This document shows positions 28,794 through 37,630 of a DNA stretch of 64,000 nucleotides, piece by piece. Made by a program: the position numbers and the translations under genes. Under the pieces are notes generated by a model, which worked only from the letters and a program-made list of their open reading frames with translations, was not told where the DNA came from and searched no databases. Within the stretch, counting starts at the first letter, position 1. Each line of letters starts with the position of its first letter. The DNA is from Paenibacillus tarimensis (GTDB taxonomy: Bacteria > Bacillota > Bacilli > Paenibacillales > Paenibacillaceae): NCBI RefSeq assembly GCF_021532315.1, contig NZ_JAKGAO010000009.1, positions 248,001-312,000 on the forward strand, read 5' to 3'.

Positions 28794-29771
28794 TCAAGGG
28801 AGCGGTCTGCCGCGCGATGCAAGGTAAAGACGGTACCATTCTTCCCGGGTGAGTGAAAGATCAATTGCTTTAGCGCAGGCTTTGATCCTTACAGGATTGA
28901 CTGTTCCAATGACAGGCTGCACGCAGGCCGGATGCTTCATTAGCCATGCCAGTACGATAGCCTCAGGGCTTGTATCCTTCTCTTCAGCCAGCTCCGCAAC
29001 TAGTGCAGCGGTATCCTTGATATGATCCGGCTGGTTCTCAAGCGGTGCGCCTGTAAAGAGCCCTCTTGCCAGCGGTCCCCAGGCTTGAATCTGGATATTT
29101 TCCATGCGCATAAATTCCAGTGTTCCTTCGGGAAAGATCTGGTCTTTACCTGCATGCTGGTTAATATGGACCCCTTGGTCGATCCAGTCCGTATGAGCCA
29201 GGTTCAGTTCAAGCTGGTTAACGATGAGCGGAACAGTACACGCGCTTTGGAGCAGCCTGATTTGCCCAGCGCCCATATTGGACACGCCAAAGTGGCGGAC
29301 CTTGCCGGCTGCTATCAGCTTCTCAAAGGCATCGGCAACCTCTTCAGGTTCCATCAGGGGATCAGGGCGATGCAGCAGCAGAATATCCAGGTAGTCGGTC
29401 TTTAGCCTGCTGAGGATGCCGTCAACACTGCTTAGGATATGCTCACTTGAAAAATCAAAGCGGTGGGGCTTGTCCGGCCCATCGCTGAAGCGAATTCCAC
29501 ATTTGGACTGCAGAATAATGGATTCTCTTAATCCGGTATGCTCGCGCAGGGCGTTGCCAAAAACCATCTCGGCTTTCCCCATTGTATAGATGTCTGCATG
29601 GTCAAACATGGTAATACCTGAAGCAAGAGCAGCCTCCATCGTTTCGGACGCCTGCTTATAATGCTCGTCTGTAACCGGGTCGCTGTTCCAGCCGCCCCCA
29701 AGCCCCATGCAGCCCAAGACCAGCCGGCTTGCTGGAATTCCTCTGCGTTCAAGCGGCAATATCGCTGTCAT
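28794..29771 (-). CDS. Aldo/keto reductase
   Basis: 325-residue NADPH-dependent oxidoreductase of the AKR superfamily, YdhF/oxidoreductase type. The tetrad can be seen: Asp and Tyr in FDHADIYTMG, Lys in LQSKCGI, His in LLLHRPDPL. IGTVNPVRI near the C-terminus is the NADPH site. ATG 29771 is chosen over ATG 29777, because the AGGAGG site directly touches 29777 and has normal spacing to 29771. Substrate unknown. Confidence 0.9.
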   Translation of the reverse strand: MTAILPLERRGIPASRLVLGCMGLGGGWNSDPVTDEHYKQASETMEAALASGITMFDHADIYTMGKAEMVFGNALREHTGLRESIILQSKCGIRFSDGPDKPHRFDFSSEHILSSVDGILSRLKTDYLDILLLHRPDPLMEPEEVADAFEKLIAAGKVRHFGVSNMGAGQIRLLQSACTVPLIVNQLELNLAHTDWIDQGVHINQHAGKDQIFPEGTLEFMRMENIQIQAWGPLARGLFTGAPLENQPDHIKDTAALVAELAEEKDTSPEAIVLAWLMKHPACVQPVIGTVNPVRIKACAKAIDLSLTREEWYRLYLASRGRPLP

Positions 29772-29884
29772 GCTCATCCTCCTCAGGAATAAAGTTGTGT
29801 TTCCCTACGGTTATTATAGTTTGTTCTCCACCCGGAAAATAAGCAGTGAAAAAATCTATACGTTATATACCGAAGTATAGCTGC

Positions 29885-29914
29885 GACATAATTGGGACGA
29901 CTCCTTCATATTTT
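29885..29914 (+). promoter_or_regulatory. Candidate sigma-E promoter of spoIVFAB
   Basis: GACATAAT (29885-29892), a 14-base spacer and CATATTTT (29907-29914) match the mother-cell sigma-E pattern well. spoIVFAB is a sigma-E operon in Bacillus. Transcription from here would begin near 29921, which supports ATG 29983 as the spoIVFA start. Confidence 0.45.
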
Positions 29915-29982
29915 GTTAGGAGAACAAGCTATCCGTGGACGGCCCGTCTTGTGCCTCTCCGCGGGGGAAGGGAGCGGCGGTT

Positions 29983-30930
29983 ATGGCAGAACGTACCCGT
30001 GTCAAGCAGCGCAGGGAGGAACGCATCAGAGAACTGATGGAACGAAGCTTGAATGAACACAGTACACTCGGTTATGGAGAAGTTATGGATACGAGCATGG
30101 CTCCCCCTTCTGTTGAACAGCGAATACAACCGGATAAGCACGAGCAGGTACACCGGACGGGTGTGAGTGCACAGCCAGCTGGTGGAGAACGGGACCCGGA
30201 GATCGAATGGAAGCGAAGATCGGAAGACTGGCTCAAGGGGGGAGGCAGGCTGTCCAAGCTTTCCCTGCCAGAGAGCCCGGTACCATCGAGCGATTTTGAA
30301 GACCCGACCCGTTACGGAAAAAGCTGGGGTGGCATGAGGGTAAAGCTGGTGATATCGCTGTTCATATTTGGTGCCGTCTGGGGGTTATTTTCCCTTAAGC
30401 CTTCTGGAACAGAAGATATACAGCGATTTGTGCTAAGTGCATTAACCGAGGAGCTGGACACGGAGGCGGCTGCAGAATGGTACAAAAAAACCTTTGCTGG
30501 AGCCCCGTCATTTATCCCGATATTCGACCGTACGGTTACTGAAGCGAAGCGTGTGGATGGCTCCGTGGCCCAGCCGGCCGTTCTGCCGATAATAGACGGC
30601 ACGGTTGTGCGCTCTTTCGCAGAAACTCTGAACGGTGTGGAGATTGCGGGACGCCCGGGCAGTGAAATCACCGTAATCGAAACCGGACGGGTGGGGCTCG
30701 TTTCGGGTAATGAGGCCGATGGCTATAGTATTGTAGTTCAGCACGCGGATAACCGGACATCCATTTATGGACGGCTGCGTGAGACCTCTGTGGAGGCAGG
30801 GGATTGGGTGGAAGCAGGAGAGCGGCTCGGATGGCTTAACGACACGCCAGATGGTGACAGTCTCTTGTATTTCGCAGTGCGGGTGGACGGCCGCTATGTC
30901 GATCCGACGGATGTGGTCCCGCTTGATTAA
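29983..30930 (+). CDS. spoIVFA: Stage IV sporulation protein FA-like (degenerate M23/LytM domain)
   Basis: 315 residues. A charged cytoplasmic N-terminal part (1 to about 110), one membrane segment at about 118-136 (VKLVISLFIFGAVWGLFSL), then an intermembrane-space part ending in an M23-like fold (about 195-315). The peptidase metal ligands are not conserved: the expected HxH is YFAVRV here, so it is likely an inactive fold, as in known SpoIVFA. SpoIVFA holds SpoIVFB and BofA in a complex that restrains pro-sigma-K processing. ATG 29983 (after AAGGGAG) is preferred to GTG 29935. It overlaps spoIVFB by 20 bases. Confidence 0.85.
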   Translation: MAERTRVKQRREERIRELMERSLNEHSTLGYGEVMDTSMAPPSVEQRIQPDKHEQVHRTGVSAQPAGGERDPEIEWKRRSEDWLKGGGRLSKLSLPESPVPSSDFEDPTRYGKSWGGMRVKLVISLFIFGAVWGLFSLKPSGTEDIQRFVLSALTEELDTEAAAEWYKKTFAGAPSFIPIFDRTVTEAKRVDGSVAQPAVLPIIDGTVVRSFAETLNGVEIAGRPGSEITVIETGRVGLVSGNEADGYSIVVQHADNRTSIYGRLRETSVEAGDWVEAGERLGWLNDTPDGDSLLYFAVRVDGRYVDPTDVVPLD

Positions 30931-31795
30931 GCTCCTTGGTATCCGCTGGAGCATACACCCGCTGTTTGTGCTCGTCATGGCCGCTTCCTTGTTAACAGGT
31001 TATTTTGTCGAGCTGCTGGTTCTCTTCAGCATTGTGCTGATTCATGAAGCGGGTCATGTGCTGGCTGCACAGAGCTTTGGGTGGCGGATCAGGGAGGTCC
31101 GGCTTTTGCCGTTCGGTGGTGTGGCCGAGACAGAAGAGGCCGGTACAGTGTCAGCATGGGAGGAAGCGGTAGTAGCCGCCGCCGGACCGCTGCAAAACAT
31201 CTGGATGGGTGCCGCTGCCTGGGCGCTCGGGGAGTGGGCTGGTTTTGACGCCGGCTGGGCAGATTATATACTGAAGGCCAATCTAATGATCGGGCTGTTT
31301 AATCTGCTGCCTGTACTGCCGCTCGACGGAGGCAAGCTGCTGTCAGCGCTTCTCAGCTGTACAAGCTCCTATTACCGTTCCCTTTACATGTGTACTAGGT
31401 TAAGCTTAGCCGTAAGCCTCACGATGATTATGTATGCCTGTTACCTGCCGGCGCATCATGGAGCGATTCAGCTTAATCTGCTGGCCATCAGTATATTCCT
31501 GTTTGTTTCGAACTGGACCTTTTTGCGACATATACCGTATGTCTATGTGCGTTTCTTGATGCACCGGGAGCTGAGCGCCGCACGGATGAAAGACTCGAAC
31601 GCGCATCCCATCCTGGTTAGGCCGCGTGACTCGGTGGGAGATGTGCTGAGAAGGCTGCGGAGGGGGCGTTACCACCTGATCTGTCTGATAGAGGATAAAG
31701 GAAGCGTGCAGGGTGTGATTCCCGAAGAACACATTATTCAGGCTTACTTGACGGAAGGAAAACCGGGCCGTGCAGTTTCCGAGCTTTTCAGGTAA
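30911..31795 (+). CDS. spoIVFB: Stage IV sporulation intramembrane metalloprotease SpoIVFB
   Basis: 294-residue site-2-type protease. The zinc motif HEAGH is at 45-49 in a membrane helix; NLLPVLPLDGGK supplies the third ligand region (Asp). About six membrane helices are followed by a cytoplasmic CBS-like tail (about 215-294, HPILVRPRDSVGDVLRRL). It cleaves pro-sigma-K in the mother cell. ATG 30911 gives the standard N-terminus MWSRLIKLLGIRWSIHP; longer forms would run inside spoIVFA. No strong ribosome-binding site, so coupling to spoIVFA is likely. Confidence 0.93.
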   Translation: MWSRLIKLLGIRWSIHPLFVLVMAASLLTGYFVELLVLFSIVLIHEAGHVLAAQSFGWRIREVRLLPFGGVAETEEAGTVSAWEEAVVAAAGPLQNIWMGAAAWALGEWAGFDAGWADYILKANLMIGLFNLLPVLPLDGGKLLSALLSCTSSYYRSLYMCTRLSLAVSLTMIMYACYLPAHHGAIQLNLLAISIFLFVSNWTFLRHIPYVYVRFLMHRELSAARMKDSNAHPILVRPRDSVGDVLRRLRRGRYHLICLIEDKGSVQGVIPEEHIIQAYLTEGKPGRAVSELFR

Positions 31796-31836
31796 AATAA
31801 AGGTCAAAATGGGCCTCTGGCGGGTGGAGGACTGCG

Positions 31837-33093
31837 ATGAAGCAGATGCTGGTGCACGTAGAACGGGAAGTTGTCCAGACAGCTGTGCTTACGGATGGCA
31901 GGCTGGAAGAGTATTATACCGAACAGGCAGCGGACGGCCAGACCGTAGGCAGTGTTTATAAAGGAAGGATAGTCAATGTGCTGCCCGGAATGGATGCTGC
32001 TTTCGTTGATATCGGGCAAGGCAAAAATGCTTTCCTGCACATCGATGACCTGCTGCATCCGAATTTGGAGCAGAAGCCAAGGGAAAAGCCGCCGATAGAA
32101 AAAGTGGTGCGTCCAGGGCAGGACATTCTGGTTCAGATTATGAAGGAGCCTATTGGCGGTAAGGGCGCGCGGGTAACGACACACTATTCTTTGCCTGGCC
32201 GCTGGCTTGTATACATGCCGTACGCTGATTATGTCGGGGTGTCCAAAAAAATTCCGACGGAGGGTGAACGGGCACGGCTGAGACAGGCCGGTGAGTCCAT
32301 CCGGCAGGCAGAAGAAGGCATCATACTGCGGACTGCAGCAGCCGGTGAGGGCGCCGATTCACTGGCAAGAGATGTCGCCGCTCTGCGGGAACGGTGGGCA
32401 AGCATACTGAAACAGGCTGATAAAGCCGAGGTGCCGGCAGTCGTTCACCGGGAAGCGGGTCTTATGCAGCGGGTAGTGAGAGATATACTCGATGCAGAGA
32501 CAGATGAAATCTGGATTGACAACAGCAGGGCTTACGAGGAAGTGCTGACTTATATCCGCAGTATGGCGCCGGCAATGGAGCCCAGGCTGAAGGTATACAG
32601 GGGAGCGAAGCAGCTGTCTTTGTTTGAGAAATTCGGTGTCAATACCGAGCTTGACAAAGCATTTGCCGCCCGGATACGCCTTCCCTCCGGAGCTGAGCTG
32701 GTTTGGGATCAGACGGAAGCGTTGACGGTTATTGATGTGAACACCTCCAGATATACCGGCTCCAAGGATCTTGAGGAGACGGTATACAAGACGAATATGG
32801 AGGCAGCGGAGGAAGTGGCGCGCCTCCTGCGGCTTCGGGATGCGGGCGGCATTATCATAATTGACTTTATTGATATGGATTCAGAAGAGCACCGCCAGCA
32901 GGTTATGGGTTCGCTCGAAGCTCTGGTGCGCAGGGACAGGACCAAATGCCATGTCGTGGGCTGGACGAAGCTCGGACTGCTGGAGATGACGAGGAAGAAG
33001 GTCAGAGGCCGTCTAGCGGGAAGATATCTGGAGCCTTGTGCGGCCTGTAAGGGCCGCGGTACCTTATACGTGAATCACCCGTCCGGAAATTAA
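31837..33093 (+). CDS. rng: Ribonuclease G/E family
   Basis: 418-residue endoribonuclease. S1-like domain near the N-terminus (GSVYKGRIVNVLPGMDAAFVDIG, about 33-55); catalytic aspartates in LTVIDVNTSRY and IIIIDFIDM; CAAC within EPCAACKGRG is the zinc-link. GTGGAGG precedes the ATG. B. subtilis uses RNase Y and J instead, but RNase G is common in Paenibacillus-like genomes. It sits between spoIVFB and the ribosomal genes. Confidence 0.93.
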   Translation: MKQMLVHVEREVVQTAVLTDGRLEEYYTEQAADGQTVGSVYKGRIVNVLPGMDAAFVDIGQGKNAFLHIDDLLHPNLEQKPREKPPIEKVVRPGQDILVQIMKEPIGGKGARVTTHYSLPGRWLVYMPYADYVGVSKKIPTEGERARLRQAGESIRQAEEGIILRTAAAGEGADSLARDVAALRERWASILKQADKAEVPAVVHREAGLMQRVVRDILDAETDEIWIDNSRAYEEVLTYIRSMAPAMEPRLKVYRGAKQLSLFEKFGVNTELDKAFAARIRLPSGAELVWDQTEALTVIDVNTSRYTGSKDLEETVYKTNMEAAEEVARLLRLRDAGGIIIIDFIDMDSEEHRQQVMGSLEALVRRDRTKCHVVGWTKLGLLEMTRKKVRGRLAGRYLEPCAACKGRGTLYVNHPSGN

Positions 33094-33160
33094 CAGCGTC
33101 CAGCTTAACGGGATTAGGGAAGGCTTTATAGTATATCTGCAGGTTCGCCGATAGAATAGC

Positions 33161-33189
33161 TTGATTAACCTGCGGGCACATGCTATAAT
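33161..33189 (+). promoter_or_regulatory. rplU operon promoter
   Basis: TTGATT (33161-33166), 17-base spacer and TATAAT (33184-33189) with an upstream TGC making an extended -10. It starts the L21-Prp-L27 operon. Confidence 0.75.
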
Positions 33190-33195
33190 CGTTCA

Positions 33196-33322
33196 GTGTG
33201 TGTGTCTAGTGCTTGTTGCTATGCATGCTACAACCGCTCCGGACAGGTAAGAAGAGCAGTTCTGTAAGGAATCTGCCACCTGGTTTTCAGGCGAGTCTTA
33301 GACATGAGGAGGTGCACCATCT
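33196..33322 (+). promoter_or_regulatory. Ribosomal protein L21 leader
   Basis: The stretch between the promoter and rplU is GC-rich, structured and in the place of the known Firmicute L21 leader element, which is thought to let L21 repress its own operon. The GTCTTAGACATGAGGAGGTGC end with the ribosome-binding site fits that element. I could not align it to a covariance model; the call rests on position and the end motif. Confidence 0.6.
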
Positions 33323-33634
33323 ATGTATGCAATCATTGAAACTGGCGGCAAGCAGTACAAGGTTCAAGAGGGCGATGTGCTCTACATCGAGAAATTGGAC
33401 GTTGCAGAAGGCGACAGCGTAACGTTTGATCGCGTTCTGGCCGTATCCAAAGGCGAGGGCCTGGTTACAGGTTCCCCTGTAGTGGCTGGCGCTGTTGTTT
33501 CCGCGAAAGTGGAGAAGCACGGTAAAGGTCAGAAGATCATCGTGTATAAATACAAAGCCAAGAAGAACTACCGCCGTAAGCAAGGTCATCGTCAGCCGTA
33601 CACGAAAGTGACGATTGGCAAGATCGAGGCGTAA
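33323..33634 (+). CDS. rplU: 50S ribosomal protein L21
   Basis: 103-residue bL21. [24 protein letters not shown] is the family N-terminus and the basic [15 protein letters not shown] segment the rRNA-binding tail. GAGGAGG leads the ATG by 10 bases. First gene of rplU-prp-rpmA. Confidence 0.98.
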   Translation: MYAIIETGGKQYKVQEGDVLYIEKLDVAEGDSVTFDRVLAVSKGEGLVTGSPVVAGAVVSAKVEKHGKGQKIIVYKYKAKKNYRRKQGHRQPYTKVTIGKIEA

Positions 33635-33646
33635 GAGGTTCGGACT

Positions 33647-33982
33647 ATGATCTCAGTAACGCTGACCCGTCGTGCTGCAGACAGGCGAATTCTTTCGTTT
33701 GCTGTGGAAGGTCATGCGGAATATGCGAAGCCAGGCAAGGATATCGTGTGTGCCGGGGTTTCCGCGGTGACGGTTGGAACAGTCAATTCGATTGAAGCTT
33801 TAACCGGATTGGAACTGCCGGCCTCCATGCGGAACGGCTGGCTGCAATCGGATATCCCGCCATCGGGAGTTGAAGCATGTGACGAGAAGGTTCAGCTGCT
33901 GCTTGAATCGATGGTCGTCATGCTTCAAACCATAACGGAATCCTACGGCAAATACGTCGTTATAAGTGAACAATCGGTTTAG
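33647..33982 (+). CDS. prp: Ribosomal-processing cysteine protease Prp
   Basis: 111 residues (YsxB). The catalytic pair is His23 in EGHAEYAKPG and Cys35 in DIVCAGVSA. Prp removes the first nine residues of Firmicute L27. It lies between rplU and rpmA, as expected, and the L27 encoded next has the matching N-terminal tag. Confidence 0.95.
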   Translation: MISVTLTRRAADRRILSFAVEGHAEYAKPGKDIVCAGVSAVTVGTVNSIEALTGLELPASMRNGWLQSDIPPSGVEACDEKVQLLLESMVVMLQTITESYGKYVVISEQSV

Positions 33983-33997
33983 AAGGAGGGTATAACC

Positions 33998-34309
33998 ATG
34001 TTGAAACTGAATCTTCAGCTATTCGCTTCGAAGAAGGGTGTAGGCTCGACGAAGAACGGACGTGACAGTATCTCGAAGCGCCTTGGCGCAAAGCGTGCTG
34101 ACGGCCAGGTTGTTACAGCTGGCAGCATTCTTTACCGCCAGCGCGGTACGAAAATCCACCCAGGCAACAATGTTGGCATCGGTAAAGATGACACGCTGTA
34201 TGCAAAAGTGGAAGGCGTTGTGAAATTCGAACGCTGGGGTCGCGAACGCAAAAAAGTGAGTGTTTACCCCGTGGAGGTAGCTCCAGTAGCTGCAGCCGTA
34301 GAAGCTTAA
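33998..34309 (+). CDS. rpmA: 50S ribosomal protein L27 (Prp-cleaved form)
   Basis: 103-residue bL27. It begins [10 protein letters not shown], the N-terminal peptide that Prp cleaves after Phe, leaving [15 protein letters not shown] at the mature start. That start reaches the peptidyl-transferase centre. AAGGAGG precedes the ATG. A strong terminator follows. Confidence 0.98.
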   Translation: MLKLNLQLFASKKGVGSTKNGRDSISKRLGAKRADGQVVTAGSILYRQRGTKIHPGNNVGIGKDDTLYAKVEGVVKFERWGRERKKVSVYPVEVAPVAAAVEA

Positions 34310-34322
34310 GACACCAACACCG

Positions 34323-34355
34323 AAACCCGGCCTGGTTCACAGGCCGGGTTTTTTT
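34323..34355 (+). terminator. Intrinsic terminator after rpmA
   Basis: Stem AAACCCGGCCTG / CAGGCCGGGTTT, GTTCA loop, then a T run. Confidence 0.92.
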
Positions 34356-34392
34356 AAATATCGGGACAGGTAAGTTTTGCCTAATGATTCGC

Positions 34393-34422
34393 TTGGGCTG
34401 CAGCGTTTGGCTGTGCTATACT
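34393..34422 (+). promoter_or_regulatory. Candidate spo0B-obg promoter
   Basis: TTGGGC (34393-34398), 18-base spacer, TATACT (34417-34422) preceded by TGC. It starts the spo0B-obg unit after the rpmA terminator. Confidence 0.5.
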
Positions 34423-34467
34423 TGTTTGGGGCTAGGGAATGAATGGAAACGAAGAGAGGACTCGCTG

Positions 34468-35205
34468 ATGAATCAATGGCGGACTATACGCCTCTACACA
34501 GCCGGTTCCGTGCTGCTGCCCGCTGCTGCTGTTCTGCTGTGGCCGGAGAAACTTTGGATGCATGGGATGTTTATACTCTGGACACTGCTTGCGACAGGAC
34601 TGTGGGTATGGGTAGAGCGAAGAGAATGGAAAAATAGCGTCGCACAGAATAAACAGGCACTCCAATTGGCGGCAATTCGGACACTGAACCATCACCGGCA
34701 CGACTGGATGAATGATTTACAGGTTTTGTACGGCTATCTTCGGCTGAACAAACCGGATAAAACGATTGACTGCGTGGAAAAAATAAGAGAACGAATGACG
34801 GTTGAAAGCCGGATTGCCAAGCTGGGCGTCCCGTCATTGATATTGTTTCTTCAATCCTTCCGTACGCTGACTAATGCTGTACAGCTGGAGATTGAGGTGA
34901 CAGATGATGTTAATTTATCGGAACTGCCGCTTCAGGCAGAGGATGTCTCAGCCGCATTAATTGATATTATTAATGCTTACCGCTTTGCCGTGAAATCCGG
35001 GACCGGGGACGCAGCTCATCTGGCTCTATCAATTGCTCGGAATGAGGAAGCGGTAATTATTAGTCTTGAATACGATGGAGAGCTGAACGATGCGTCTGCC
35101 CTGTATGACAAATGCAAGCAGCGGCTCAAGAAATCACCTCTTAAGGCTGAGCTGCTGGAGACAGATATGAAGGACATGGTATTGCGCGCTGAACTGCGCA
35201 GCTGA
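34468..35205 (+). CDS. spo0B: Spo0B-like sporulation phosphotransferase with N-terminal membrane segments
   Basis: 245 residues. The H-box [18 protein letters not shown] matches the Spo0B site; His78 corresponds to the phospho-accepting His of RHDWMN. A four-helix-bundle dimer and a degenerate histidine-kinase-like C-terminal domain follow. Spo0B passes phosphate from Spo0F to Spo0A. Unlike the shorter soluble B. subtilis protein (about 190 residues), this one starts with two hydrophobic segments (about 9-25 and 32-50). ATG 34468 is supported by AGAGAGGA 7 bases upstream. obg follows by 13 bases, as in Bacillus. Confidence 0.87.
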   Translation: MNQWRTIRLYTAGSVLLPAAAVLLWPEKLWMHGMFILWTLLATGLWVWVERREWKNSVAQNKQALQLAAIRTLNHHRHDWMNDLQVLYGYLRLNKPDKTIDCVEKIRERMTVESRIAKLGVPSLILFLQSFRTLTNAVQLEIEVTDDVNLSELPLQAEDVSAALIDIINAYRFAVKSGTGDAAHLALSIARNEEAVIISLEYDGELNDASALYDKCKQRLKKSPLKAELLETDMKDMVLRAELRS

Positions 35206-35218
35206 ACGGAGGAACATC

Positions 35219-36544
35219 ATGTTTGTAGATAAGGCGAAGATATTTGTTAAAGGCGGGGACGGCGGAGACGGTATTATCTCGTTCCGCAGGGAGCTTTATG
35301 TTCCTGAAGGCGGGCCCGCAGGCGGGGATGGCGGCAACGGAGCCAATGTTATATTTCGTGTGGATGAAGGTCTGCGTACGCTTGTTGACTTCCGTTACCA
35401 GAAGCACTTCAAGGCCCCCCGGGGCGAGAAGGGCAAGACGAAAGGGATGCACGGCGCGAATGCAGATGATATGGTCGTCAGAATCCCGCCGGGTACTGTC
35501 ATCATAGATGACGACACGCAGGAAGTTATTGCGGATATGACTCGTCACGGCCAGGAAGTAGTCGTTGCCAAAGGAGGCCGCGGAGGCCGCGGCAACATCC
35601 GTTTTGCAACAGCAAGCAACCCCGCCCCTTATATATCGGAGAACGGAGAAGAAGGACAGGAACGCTGGATCGTGCTCGAGCTCAAGGTAATGGCGGATGT
35701 CGGCTTGGTCGGATTCCCGAGTGTCGGCAAGTCCACGCTGCTGTCAGTGGTATCTGCGGCTAAACCGAAGATAGGAGCCTATCACTTTACAACGTTAACC
35801 CCTAATCTGGGTGTTGTGGATGTCGGGGAAGGACGTAGCTTTGTCATGGCGGATCTCCCGGGGCTTATCGAAGGAGCAGCCGAAGGCGTGGGGCTTGGTC
35901 ATGAATTCCTGCGGCATGTGGAGCGTACAAGAGTTATTATCCATGTTGTAGACATGTCGGCCTCTGAAGGGCGGGACCCGTTTGAAGATTGGGTCAAAAT
36001 TAATGAAGAGCTTGTGAAATATAATGAAAAGCTGGCGGATCGCCCGCAGATTATAGCGGCAAACAAAATGGACATGCCCGAATCCGCAGACCAGCTAGAG
36101 CTGTTCAGAGAACAGCTGGACGAGGTGCGCGGAGACAAAGAGTACGAGATTGTACCGATCTCTTCGCTGACGAAGCAGGGGATACAGGAGCTTCTGTACA
36201 AGGCAGCAGATCTGCTTGATCAGATGCCGTCTGCACCGGAAGTGGATGAAGTGGTTGAGGTAGAAGAGCGGAAGGTGTACAAGTACGAGAAGAAGGACGA
36301 TGACTCGTTTACTGTCCGCAAGGAAGATGGATATTTTGTGGTTGAAAGCCCAAGCATTGAACGCTTCATTAAGCGGACGAATCTTAATTCGTATGATGCT
36401 GTCATGCGGTTTGCGCGAGTAATGCGTAATATGGGCGTAGATACTGCACTGCGGAAAGAAGGGGCTAAAGGCGGAGATTTGGTACAAATCGGTGACTTCA
36501 GCTTTGAATTCTTTGAAGGTGCAGATTATTATTTTGGTGAGTAA
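35219..36544 (+). CDS. obg: Obg GTPase (ObgE/CgtA)
   Basis: 441-residue essential GTPase of ribosome assembly and the sporulation/stress network. Glycine-rich OBG fold (1 to about 158: [14 protein letters not shown] and [14 protein letters not shown]), GTPase domain with G1 [10 protein letters not shown]3 DLPGLIEGA and NKMD, then the C-terminal OCT domain (about 350-430). The ATG follows GGAGGAAC. Together with spo0B it forms the usual Bacillus pair. Confidence 0.97.
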   Translation: MFVDKAKIFVKGGDGGDGIISFRRELYVPEGGPAGGDGGNGANVIFRVDEGLRTLVDFRYQKHFKAPRGEKGKTKGMHGANADDMVVRIPPGTVIIDDDTQEVIADMTRHGQEVVVAKGGRGGRGNIRFATASNPAPYISENGEEGQERWIVLELKVMADVGLVGFPSVGKSTLLSVVSAAKPKIGAYHFTTLTPNLGVVDVGEGRSFVMADLPGLIEGAAEGVGLGHEFLRHVERTRVIIHVVDMSASEGRDPFEDWVKINEELVKYNEKLADRPQIIAANKMDMPESADQLELFREQLDEVRGDKEYEIVPISSLTKQGIQELLYKAADLLDQMPSAPEVDEVVEVEERKVYKYEKKDDDSFTVRKEDGYFVVESPSIERFIKRTNLNSYDAVMRFARVMRNMGVDTALRKEGAKGGDLVQIGDFSFEFFEGADYYFGE

Positions 36545-36545
36545 C

Positions 36546-36596
36546 AAAACAAGCGGAATGGGTGGCGTTTATCGTCGTCTGTTGCCGCTTGTTTTC
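36546..36596 (+). terminator. Hairpin terminator after obg
   Basis: 11-pair stem AAAACAAGCGG / CCGCTTGTTTT around a long loop, with a T-rich tail. Confidence 0.7.
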
Positions 36597-36705
36597 ATTT
36601 TAGGTATGATAATTTACATATATACTTACATGCAGCAGCTATTTATGCGATTAAATATTGAGTGGTTCGTTTAAATGGTTATATTGGACGGGGGAGACGG
36701 CAGGC

Positions 36706-37464
36706 ATGTTTGCAGCACAGCGCAGAGAACAGATTATGGCGTTATTGAAAGAGCAAAAGCAAATTATTGTGAAAGAGCTGGCCAGCCGTTTCGGCGTTTC
36801 CGAGGGGACGCTGCGGACAGACCTAAGGATAATGGAGGAAGAGGGACTGCTGGAGCGGACTCACGGCGGGGCGGTTATGCCGCGTGCACAGCTGCATGAT
36901 TCGGGCTACGCTTCAAGAAGTGAATTGAATCGCGAGGAGAAGCGGGCGATTGCAAGAGCGGCATCCGCATTTGTCCATCAAGGACAGTGTATCATGCTGG
37001 ATGCCAGTTCAACGGCTCTGGAGCTGGCCAAGCTTCTCGTGGATTATGATTTTCTCACAGTCGTGACGAATGGTCTGGAGTCTGCTATTGAGCTTAACCG
37101 CAACCCGCGCATTAATGTCATCCTGATTGGCGGAGTACTCCGGCCGAGCTCCCGGACGGTTGAAGGCCTGCTGGGTAGAAGCATCTTGGAGGAGGTTCAT
37201 GCAGACTATTTCTTTACTTCGGCAGAAGCGTTCCATGCTGAAGCTGGCATGACCGATTTCAGTCTATATGAGGCAGAACTCAAAAAACGGATGGCGGCAA
37301 ATGCTGCTAAAGTCTGCGCTATGGTGGATCACACCAAGCTCAACCGCCGTTCCATTGCAACGAGTGTCCAGGTATCCGGTCTAGATATGCTGATTACCGA
37401 CCGTCATGCAGACCGGCGTCTTCTTGATTCCCTTCATCAACTCCAGATTGTTGTAGCCGAATAA
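36706..37464 (+). CDS. DeoR-family transcriptional regulator
   Basis: 252 residues. N-terminal winged helix (REQIMALLKEQKQIIVKELASRFGVSEGTLRTDLRIMEEEGLLERTHGGAV in several parts, about 6-60), then a DeoR sugar-phosphate sensor domain (about 75-245; NGLESAIELN, LLGRSILEE). Members usually repress sugar or polyol genes and respond to a phosphorylated intermediate. ATG 36706 gives the normal N-terminus MFAAQRREQI. It lies 166 bases before the glycerol-1-phosphate dehydrogenase gene, which it may control. Confidence 0.92.
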   Translation: MFAAQRREQIMALLKEQKQIIVKELASRFGVSEGTLRTDLRIMEEEGLLERTHGGAVMPRAQLHDSGYASRSELNREEKRAIARAASAFVHQGQCIMLDASSTALELAKLLVDYDFLTVVTNGLESAIELNRNPRINVILIGGVLRPSSRTVEGLLGRSILEEVHADYFFTSAEAFHAEAGMTDFSLYEAELKKRMAANAAKVCAMVDHTKLNRRSIATSVQVSGLDMLITDRHADRRLLDSLHQLQIVVAE

Positions 37465-37484
37465 TAAGCTGTTGTTCATTGACG

Positions 37485-37587
37485 CAAGCGTTCGCAACTG
37501 ATAACAAGTAGTAAACGATTGATAATGAACGACTGTTGGTCGCAAACGAAATCAAATGTTGACATTCAATAGAAAAATCGAAAGAAT
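37485..37587 (+). promoter_or_regulatory. Candidate promoter and operator for the glycerol-1-phosphate dehydrogenase gene
   Basis: TTGACA (37559-37564), 17-base spacer and AAGAAT (37582-37587) form a possible promoter. Just upstream, three hexamers (AAACGA at about 37513, GAACGA at about 37528, AAACGA at about 37544) are spaced by about 15 bases and resemble the purine-rich half-sites of DeoR-type operators. Both readings are tentative. Confidence 0.35.
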
Positions 37588-37630
37588 TGAAAGGGAAATA
37601 CAACGGAAAACGGAGCAGAGGTGGATAAAG

